NCBI GenBank assembly: GCA_030674415.1
Contig: JAUSGP010000005.1
Span: 1-32,190, forward strand
Length of the DNA stretch: 32,190 bases
Reading direction: 5' to 3'
DNA from: a bacterium
GTDB taxonomy: Bacteria; Patescibacteriota; Minisyncoccia; Phycocordibacterales; Zambryskibacteraceae
Below the pieces are notes generated by a model. That model was not told the DNA's origin. It saw nothing but the letters and a program-made list of their open reading frames with translations, and searched no databases. Numbering within the stretch: position 1 is the stretch's first letter; the number at the start of each line of letters is the position of its first letter. Positions 26,958-32,190 of this stretch are shown here, piece after piece. The position numbers and the translations under genes were made by a program.

Positions 26958-29116
26958 TGAAAAAACTTTTACCAAAAATTTCTGGATTCATTCTGACCTT
27001 CGCGGTTTTTTTTGCGGTGGGTGGGTTTGTTTTTTATAGCCATCTAGAAGCACATGTAATAGACCCGATCCCAGCAGGTGGATGCCCAGCAGGCCATAGT
27101 AAGGTCGACATTGTTGAGGGTGATGTCATAAATTCGTTTTGCGAGGATGGTACACCAGAAGAGGCACAGAACTCGGTCAATAATGCTGTTGGGGCTAGCG
27201 GTTTATGGGCCGGGTTAGCAAATGCTGTCGCCTTTATCCCTGGAGTGATTTCTATAGGCATATTGAAAATTGCGAGCCTCCTCACTTATCTGGCTGGCGC
27301 TCTCTTGAATCTCGTAGTGCAATATTCTGTTGTTGACATGAAAAAACATTTTGATGAAGCAGATGCTGTCAACAATGCTTGGAAAGTCATCCGGGATGTT
27401 TCTAATATGACTTTCATCTTCGTTCTTCTCTACGCGGCTATCAAAACTATTCTTGGAATAGGAACTGACACCAAGAAACTGATCGTCAATATCGTAGTGG
27501 TGGCGATACTCGTCAACTTCAGCCTTTTCTTTACCAAATTTGTGATTGATGTTTCGAACGTCCTTGCCGTAACTTTCTACGACGCCATTGCTCCGGGAGC
27601 GCTTACTAGCACTGCAACAGGTTTATTGGGTAAAACAGGAATAGCCGACAGCCTAATGCAGCCGCTCGGTGTTCAATCTATTTGGAATACTACGGGCTTA
27701 AGTGGGACCAAAATACTCACTGTGGGAGTCATGGGTACTATTGTGACTCTGATCGCCGCCTTCGTCTTCTTCGCCATAGCTATCATGTTTATCATTCGTT
27801 TTGTTGTACTTATATTTGTACTGATACTCTCGCCAATCGCTTTCATCGCCTTTATCCTCCCTCAAGCGGAGAAATATCGAAAGCAATGGTCTGAGGCACT
27901 TATCGGGCAGGCATTCTTTGCTCCTATTTACTTTATGCTGACTTGGATAGTGATAGTGGTTTCCCGCGGGTTACTTCGGAGCGGTGGCAATCTGAGTCTG
28001 GCTGATGCCCTTGGTGGCACAATTGGAGCAGGCGGTCAGGCGCAAGCTCCGACTCCTGAAAATCTCGCAATCTTGATGAACTTTATTATCATGATCGTCC
28101 TTCTTATCGCTTCTCTGATAATAGCAAAAGAATGGTCCAACAAAGCCGGTTCTGGAGTAGCGGGGCTAACCAAATGGGCTACTGGTGCGGCGGGGGGAGT
28201 AACTTTGGGTATGGCGGGGAGATTTGGCAGAGGTACATTTGGTCGGGCTGGAACAGCTATATCAGAGAATGAAAGGCTCAAAACCGCTGCTTCTAAGGGT
28301 GGTGTTGGTGGAATGGCTGCGAGACTTGCCTTGGCCACAACCAGAAAAACTGGTGGCGCAAGCTTTGATGTTAGAGGTAGTGCCCTTGGCGGCCAGCTAG
28401 ATGCCGGTAAGGCACAAGCAGGCGGGTTTGCAAAAGATCTTAAGGATAAAACGGAAGCTGAAAAGAAATACGCCGATTCTCTTAAACCTTCTGAATTAAT
28501 TGTCGCAGCAGCTGAACGAAAACTTGAGGAGACAAAGAAAACGGGAAGTGTTGGAGATGTTGCTAGAGCTCAAGCAGAAGTAGACAGAATAAAGGGTGCT
28601 AGTGAAGAGGATATACGCAATAGAAAGATTAAAGAATTTAGAGCTCAGGGCCTTAACAAAAAAGCAGCGAGAGCCCAGGTGGATAAACTTGAGGATATGA
28701 GATTAAAGAGAATTAATGAACTGAGAAATGCTGGTAAAACAGAAACGGAAGCAAAAGAACAAGCCAAAACAGAAAAAATTGGCTGGGAAGCGGAAAAAGT
28801 TAAGGGTCTAGGTGTAGAAAGAAAAGAGGCTTATGCAAAAGAAAAAGAAACTTCGACCACATTAAATATACCGCTACCTAGGGGCAAGGTAATACCATTT
28901 AGCTTTTCTGGTCGAGTGGGTATGGTTGGTAAAATTAAGAGAGAAAGACTCGAGGAAGCCATTGCTATTAGAAAGAGTGTTAAAGAAAAGAAACCGGCAG
29001 AAAAAATTGCAGAGGAGATAAAAAATCAGAGTGAATCTGCTGCTGATACTAGCGGACCAGAACCAACAGCGCCACCGACACCATCTACTGGAGGAGGAAC
29101 ACCACCAACAACATGA
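26954..29116 (+). CDS. VirB6/TrbL-like T4SS membrane protein
   Basis: 720 aa. N-terminal signal anchor, a short extracytoplasmic Cys-containing loop, then at least five membrane helices between residues ~85 and ~395 (e.g. LTYLAGALLNLVVQYSVV, FIFVLLYAAIKTILGIG, LIAAFVFFAIAIMFIIRFVV). A ~320-residue Lys/Glu-rich cytoplasmic tail ends in a Pro/Thr-rich segment. This matches the polytopic channel protein that precedes PrgI and VirB4 genes in Patescibacteria. ATGA overlaps with both neighbours indicate translational coupling. Confidence 0.82.
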   Translation: MMKKLLPKISGFILTFAVFFAVGGFVFYSHLEAHVIDPIPAGGCPAGHSKVDIVEGDVINSFCEDGTPEEAQNSVNNAVGASGLWAGLANAVAFIPGVISIGILKIASLLTYLAGALLNLVVQYSVVDMKKHFDEADAVNNAWKVIRDVSNMTFIFVLLYAAIKTILGIGTDTKKLIVNIVVVAILVNFSLFFTKFVIDVSNVLAVTFYDAIAPGALTSTATGLLGKTGIADSLMQPLGVQSIWNTTGLSGTKILTVGVMGTIVTLIAAFVFFAIAIMFIIRFVVLIFVLILSPIAFIAFILPQAEKYRKQWSEALIGQAFFAPIYFMLTWIVIVVSRGLLRSGGNLSLADALGGTIGAGGQAQAPTPENLAILMNFIIMIVLLIASLIIAKEWSNKAGSGVAGLTKWATGAAGGVTLGMAGRFGRGTFGRAGTAISENERLKTAASKGGVGGMAARLALATTRKTGGASFDVRGSALGGQLDAGKAQAGGFAKDLKDKTEAEKKYADSLKPSELIVAAAERKLEETKKTGSVGDVARAQAEVDRIKGASEEDIRNRKIKEFRAQGLNKKAARAQVDKLEDMRLKRINELRNAGKTETEAKEQAKTEKIGWEAEKVKGLGVERKEAYAKEKETSTTLNIPLPRGKVIPFSFSGRVGMVGKIKRERLEEAIAIRKSVKEKKPAEKIAEEIKNQSESAADTSGPEPTAPPTPSTGGGTPPTT

Positions 29117-29661
29117 ACGAAACAGATAAACTCATAACAGATCAGTTTGATAGATTGCCTAAACCGCTTCAGCAAGCGATTAATACTGTGCCGTGGAAAT
29201 CTTCGGTTAACGAAATTTCTTTACTTAAAACATTACCTTTAGAGCAGATTGCAACCGTTGAAAGAGAGACCATGTTTATCATCTACGGCTTCGAGAATCC
29301 AGATGATTACATTGCAAATATTATGCGCGAAGCGCAAATCGATGAAGCAACCGCCACAGCTATTGCCGAAGAAGTTAATGAGAAAGTGCTTAATGTAATA
29401 GCTCTCAAAGCAGAAGAATTTGAGAAGCAAGGTCCGACGACAGTTACTGCATCGGTCCCAGAAATCTCTCCGCACAACCTGCCGATGGTCGAACCGGGGG
29501 GGACGGTGCATGATGTACCACACACAGAACCAACGACTAACGACCAACGACTAACGACAGAAAGCCAGAAACAATCTTGGGTACGAAAACCGTGGAATGC
29601 GTCAGTGCCCACCTATAAATACCCAGGCGGGAAAGACCCGTACCATGAGCCACTACAATAA
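29113..29661 (+). CDS. Hypothetical protein of the T4SS cluster
   Basis: 182 aa, helical N-terminal two-thirds and an unstructured C-terminus. The stretch TTNDQRLTTES is encoded by CCAACGACTAACGACCAACG, a dispersed repeat type found also at the ends of the second four-helix-bundle gene. Starts within the stop of the VirB6-like gene. No family recognised. Confidence 0.7.
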   Translation: MNETDKLITDQFDRLPKPLQQAINTVPWKSSVNEISLLKTLPLEQIATVERETMFIIYGFENPDDYIANIMREAQIDEATATAIAEEVNEKVLNVIALKAEEFEKQGPTTVTASVPEISPHNLPMVEPGGTVHDVPHTEPTTNDQRLTTESQKQSWVRKPWNASVPTYKYPGGKDPYHEPLQ

Positions 29662-29670
29662 CCGCCTATT

Positions 29671-29704
29671 GTAGTGGCGAATAACGAATGATGAATAAGG
29701 AATA
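29671..29704. repeat. Left inverted repeat of four-helix-bundle unit 1
   Basis: GCGAATAACGAATGATGAAT followed by AAGGAATAATGAAT; inverted match to 30104-30145. Confidence 0.65.
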
Positions 29705-30085
29705 ATGAATGAACTCGACATTCAGATAAAAAAGATTGAAAAATTCCAAGACTTAGATGCTTGGAAAGAGGGTCACAAGCTTGTCATAGAGGTATACAAA
29801 ATTTCTCGTCTATTCCCCAAAGAAGAATCCTTCGGCCTTACTAGCCAGATCCGGCGCGCGGTAGTCTCAGTTACTTCTAATATTGCAGAGGGATTTGGCA
29901 GGCAATCATATAAAGACAAGAATAACTTTTACCAAATGGCTTTTGGCTCTATAATTGAAGTGCGGAATCAATTGCTTATTTCAAGAGATGTTGGTTACAT
30001 AAATCAGTCAAATTTTGAGACTCTTGATAACCAGGCAATAAAAGTTGAGAAAATCTGCAGAGGACTAATTAAAAAAATCTCGTGA
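29705..30085 (+). CDS. Four-helix-bundle protein (23S rRNA intervening-sequence protein type) 1
   Basis: 126 aa. The family layout FQDLDAWKEGHKLVIEVYKI, FGLTSQIRRAVVSVTSNIAEG and F-x-MAFGSIIEVRNQLLISRD is complete. Family proteins form pentamers and include bAvd, the RNA-binding partner of reverse transcriptase in diversity-generating retroelements; most, including those in CPR, have no known role. Interrupts the T4SS cluster and is flanked by inverted repeats. Confidence 0.92.
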   Translation: MNELDIQIKKIEKFQDLDAWKEGHKLVIEVYKISRLFPKEESFGLTSQIRRAVVSVTSNIAEGFGRQSYKDKNNFYQMAFGSIIEVRNQLLISRDVGYINQSNFETLDNQAIKVEKICRGLIKKIS

Positions 30086-30089
30086 ATTC

Positions 30090-30145
30090 TATTCATAATT
30101 CCTTATTCTCTATTCCTTATTCATTATTCATTATTCGTTATTCAT
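30090..30145. repeat. Right inverted repeat of four-helix-bundle unit 1
   Basis: ATTCCTTATTCATTATTCAT then TATTCGTTATTCAT; reverse complement of the left repeat with an extra unit. It ends 4 nt before the prgI ATG. Confidence 0.65.
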
Positions 30146-30149
30146 CCCC

Positions 30150-30593
30150 ATGAGATTCCAAGTCCCACAATTTATCGAAGTAGAAGACAAGATTTTCGGC
30201 CCTTTTACCTTCAAGCAGTTCATCTATCTGGCCGGCGGGGTCGGTGCGGCGGTCGTGCTCTACACTCTTCTACCTAAATTCCTGGCCATTTTACTTGCCT
30301 TGCCTATACTCGTCTTCGCCGCCGCGCTCACTTTCTATAAGCCAAACGATAAACCATTTATCCACTTAGTCGAAGCCTTTTTCAATTACACTCTCACTAA
30401 TAAGCTTTATATTTGGAAAAAGGAAGATAAACCAATAAACAATAGACAAGAAACAATGAACAATAAGCCCTTGGAGCAGGTTTACGTCCCCAAGCTTTCT
30501 GAATCTAAGTTAAAAGATCTGTCGTGGAGTCTGGATATCAAAGAGAATCGGAATCCTGTAACCCAGGATTCCGATTCTCTGACCAACAACTAA
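30150..30593 (+). CDS. prgI: PrgI-family T4SS protein (VirB3-like)
   Basis: 147 aa. N-terminal MRFQVPQFIEVEDKIFGPFT is diagnostic of PrgI, followed by two close membrane helices (FIYLAGGVGAAVVLYTLLP and LAILLALPILVFAAALTFY). PrgI links the VirB4-like ATPase to the membrane channel. The C-terminal third is unusual: NNRQETMNNK comes from a repeat-like sequence and KENRNPVTQDSDSL is encoded by a perfect inverted repeat (30542-30580). Confidence 0.9.
   Translation: MRFQVPQFIEVEDKIFGPFTFKQFIYLAGGVGAAVVLYTLLPKFLAILLALPILVFAAALTFYKPNDKPFIHLVEAFFNYTLTNKLYIWKKEDKPINNRQETMNNKPLEQVYVPKLSESKLKDLSWSLDIKENRNPVTQDSDSLTNN
30542..30580. repeat. Perfect 17-bp inverted repeat in the 3' end of prgI
   Basis: AGAGAATCGGAATCCTG and CAGGATTCCGATTCTCT flank TAACC. 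No T run follows, so it is not a typical terminator; it may be a REP-like insertion or mRNA-stabilising hairpin. Confidence 0.65.
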
Positions 30594-30611
30594 CAACCGG
30601 CGACCTACAAC
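30584..30611. repeat. Left repeat of four-helix-bundle unit 2
   Basis: AACAACTAACAACCGGCGAC then CTACAAC, (C/T)AAC-type units immediately before ATG 30612; inverted relative to 30970-31004. Confidence 0.55.
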
Positions 30612-30971
30612 ATGAAGCAATTCAGGTTCCGCGAATGGAAAGTGTACCAAGATGCCCATAGACTTTTCTCCCTCCTTTTAAAAGTAGTTAAGAAGTTACC
30701 GAAAGAATATAGATTTGAACTAGGAAGTCAGCTTGTAAGATCCAGCTCATCTATCCTCCTAAATATTGCTGAGGGTAGCGGGAAACAATCAGAAAAAGAG
30801 CTTAATAGGTTTATCGAAACAGCACTTGGCTCCGCCTACGAAACTCTGGCAAATATCGATATTCTTAGGTTTAATAATTTGATTGAGGAAAAAGATTTTG
30901 GGGACGCACAACAAATAATTACTGATATTTGCAGTCAACTTGGCGCTTTTAAGAAAAAGTTGGATTTATGA
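30612..30971 (+). CDS. Four-helix-bundle protein (23S rRNA intervening-sequence protein type) 2
   Basis: 119 aa. FREWKVYQDAHRLFSLLLKV, FELGSQLVRSSSSILLNIAEGS and FIETALGSAYETLANID match the family. Clearly diverged from copy 1, so the two are independent insertions rather than a recent duplication. Sits between prgI and the VirB4-associated gene. Confidence 0.92.
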   Translation: MKQFRFREWKVYQDAHRLFSLLLKVVKKLPKEYRFELGSQLVRSSSSILLNIAEGSGKQSEKELNRFIETALGSAYETLANIDILRFNNLIEEKDFGDAQQIITDICSQLGAFKKKLDL

Positions 30972-31017
30972 GTAAGCTGTTGGTAGTAGGTTGTCGGTTG
31001 TAGGTTATAATAAACGC
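30970..31017 (+). repeat. Right repeat of four-helix-bundle unit 2, carrying a -10 box
   Basis: TAGTAGGTTGTCGGTTGTAG is the inverted form of the left (C/T)AAC repeat. It ends in TATAAT (31006-31011), 6 nt before the next ATG, so the repeat also supplies a promoter element. Confidence 0.55.
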
Positions 31018-31668
31018 ATGGCTGCGGCAACTAACGCTACTCAAGAGTTTGTTCCTATTAAAGAAGTTCGAGATGGCATCGTCATCCTTAAGGACGGTGG
31101 CATGCGCGCCATCCTGCTCTGCTCCTCGCTCAACTTCTCGCTCAAAGGGGAGGATGAGAGGAACGCGATCCTGCTCCAGTTCCAAGACTTTCTCAACTCG
31201 CTCGACTTTTCTATCGAGATATTAGTTCAATCCCGCAAATTAGACATCCGCCCTTACCTCGCGCTCCTCGAAGCGCAGGAGGGTAAGCAGACCAACAGCC
31301 TGCTGAAGATTCAGGTACGGGAATATATCGAGTTCATCAAGAATTTCACCGAGAATACCAATATTATGACCAAGCACTTCTTCATCGTGGTGCCTTATAG
31401 CCCATCTACACTCGGATCGGCCACAGCGGGAGGGGTGCTCTCGAGCCTGGGCCTGGGTAAGAAGGAGACTCCAGCAATCAAAGCGGAGAAAAAGGAGGGA
31501 AGCTTCGATGAGAGTCGAAGTCAGCTCGAAGAGCGCCTTTCGGTAGTCGAGCAAGGACTGGTGCGCACGGGTATTAGAATCGCGAGATTAGGAACTGAAG
31601 AGGTTATAGAACTATTTTATAAAGCATTCAATCCCGGAGAAACCGAAAAACCGATTAAGATAAATTAG
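31018..31668 (+). CDS. VirB4-associated TraC-like protein
   Basis: 216 aa from MAAATNATQ, whose -10 is 6 nt upstream; the track start would add nine residues. IKEVRDGIVILKDGGMRAIL and SSLNFSLKGEDERNAILLQFQDFLNSLDFSIEILVQSRKLD resemble the N-terminal domain of VirB4/TraC ATPases found as a separate protein in CPR clusters. ATP-binding motifs are absent. One nucleotide separates it from the VirB4-like gene. Confidence 0.8.
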   Translation: MAAATNATQEFVPIKEVRDGIVILKDGGMRAILLCSSLNFSLKGEDERNAILLQFQDFLNSLDFSIEILVQSRKLDIRPYLALLEAQEGKQTNSLLKIQVREYIEFIKNFTENTNIMTKHFFIVVPYSPSTLGSATAGGVLSSLGLGKKETPAIKAEKKEGSFDESRSQLEERLSVVEQGLVRTGIRIARLGTEEVIELFYKAFNPGETEKPIKIN

Positions 31669-31669
31669 T

Positions 31670-32190
31670 ATGAGTATTTTTGATAAAATTTTAGGGAAAA
31701 AGGAGAAGGAACAAGAGATTAGTTCCATCTTGCCTCAAGAAATCTTTGAAGCTGGAGTTTTGGAGCTTAAAGATATCATCGCTCCATCGGCGCTGAAGGT
31801 TACACCTAAGGAGATTAACCTGGGCGAGAAAATCTTGCGCAGTTTCTTCGTCATCTCGTATCCGCGCTTCCTCTCGGAAGGCTGGTTCTCCCCGATAATC
31901 AATATGGATAAGGTCTTCGACGTCGCGATCTTCGTTCACCCGATCGAGACTTCAAAAGTTTTGCACCAATTCCAACGCAAGGTCGCCGAGGTCCAGAGTC
32001 AGATCCACACAAGGGAAGAGAAGGGCTTGGTGCGCGACCCGATGCTCGACGTCGCCTACCAGGACCTCGAGAACCTGCGCGACCAGCTCCAACAAGCGCA
32101 GGAGAAACTCTTTGACGTCGGGCTCTATATCACTATTTATGGCGACTCTGACTCCGAGCTCGATAAGGTCGAAACCGAGATTAAGAGTAT
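31670..32190 (+). CDS. VirB4-like T4SS ATPase, N-terminal part (runs off window)
   Basis: About 173 residues visible, open at the window end. It starts MSIFDKILGKKEKEQE; KVTPKEINLGEKILRSFFVISYPRFLSEGW and EVQSQIHTREEKGLVRDPMLDVAYQDLENLRDQLQQAQEKLFDVGLYI match the N-terminal region of VirB4/TraE-type conjugation ATPases in Patescibacteria. The Walker motifs lie beyond the window. Energises assembly or transport in the secretion system. Confidence 0.85.
   Translation, partial: MSIFDKILGKKEKEQEISSILPQEIFEAGVLELKDIIAPSALKVTPKEINLGEKILRSFFVISYPRFLSEGWFSPIINMDKVFDVAIFVHPIETSKVLHQFQRKVAEVQSQIHTREEKGLVRDPMLDVAYQDLENLRDQLQQAQEKLFDVGLYITIYGDSDSELDKVETEIKS

Overview
This window most likely comes from a Candidate Phyla Radiation (Patescibacteria, probably Parcubacteria-type) genome. 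The evidence is a RNase Y-like start, a TrmB-family regulator next to clpP, a NYN-domain protein, four-helix-bundle (23S rRNA intervening-sequence type) genes, a PrgI/VirB6-like/VirB4-like secretion cluster, TTCGAC..GCTCA-type dispersed repeats, and many genes whose -10 box lies only 6-7 nt before the start codon, so that their mRNAs should be leaderless. The taxonomic call is inference from gene content; no rRNA or tRNA gene was found.

Layout. 1-1624: 5' end of a RNase Y-like gene, clpP, and a TrmB-type regulator divergent from clpP. 1625-2028: a probable ~370-nt non-coding RNA on the minus strand with its own consensus promoter and terminator. 2166-10690: an accessory island read from one strong promoter. 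It holds about 16 small, mostly unrecognised genes in GC-rich sequence, embedded in structured RNA modules that recur along the transcript. 10733-11110: a one-gene satellite unit and terminators. 11135-14426 (minus): two small envelope/hypothetical proteins, ppa, nusA and a GIY-YIG protein. 14603-16930: rpsO, a NYN-domain protein, a membrane protein and a TraR/DksA-like zinc protein. 17035-19236: two accessory hypotheticals, a second TrmB-type regulator and a RelE/Phd-type toxin-antitoxin pair with a palindromic operator. 19301-24758: a ComM-like ATPase, a LysM/M23 peptidase, a PcrA/UvrD-type helicase and KsgA. 24770-32190: a type IV secretion-like cluster interrupted by two four-helix-bundle genes.

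The island is the unusual part. Eleven of its genes follow a composite leader (called element A here): a stable hairpin, a second ~36-nt hairpin whose arms covary between copies, a short boxB-like hairpin, the sequence TGTTCTTTGA (the classic boxA antitermination motif of rRNA operons), then a Shine-Dalgarno and ATG. Between genes are an H-type pseudoknot motif (C, six copies), a longer paired element (D, two copies), a ~160-210-nt domain with constant ends and variable interior (B, three copies), and two type III hammerhead ribozymes that share stems I and III but differ by a compensatory change in stem II. I read this as a polycistronic transcript built from repeated gene-plus-RNA modules, probably relying on Nus-type processive antitermination and in places on self-cleavage. 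These functions are inferred; the repeats, pairings and ribozyme cores are visible in the sequence. Island genes carry strong Shine-Dalgarno sequences whereas most plus-strand chromosomal genes here look leaderless, which supports horizontal acquisition.
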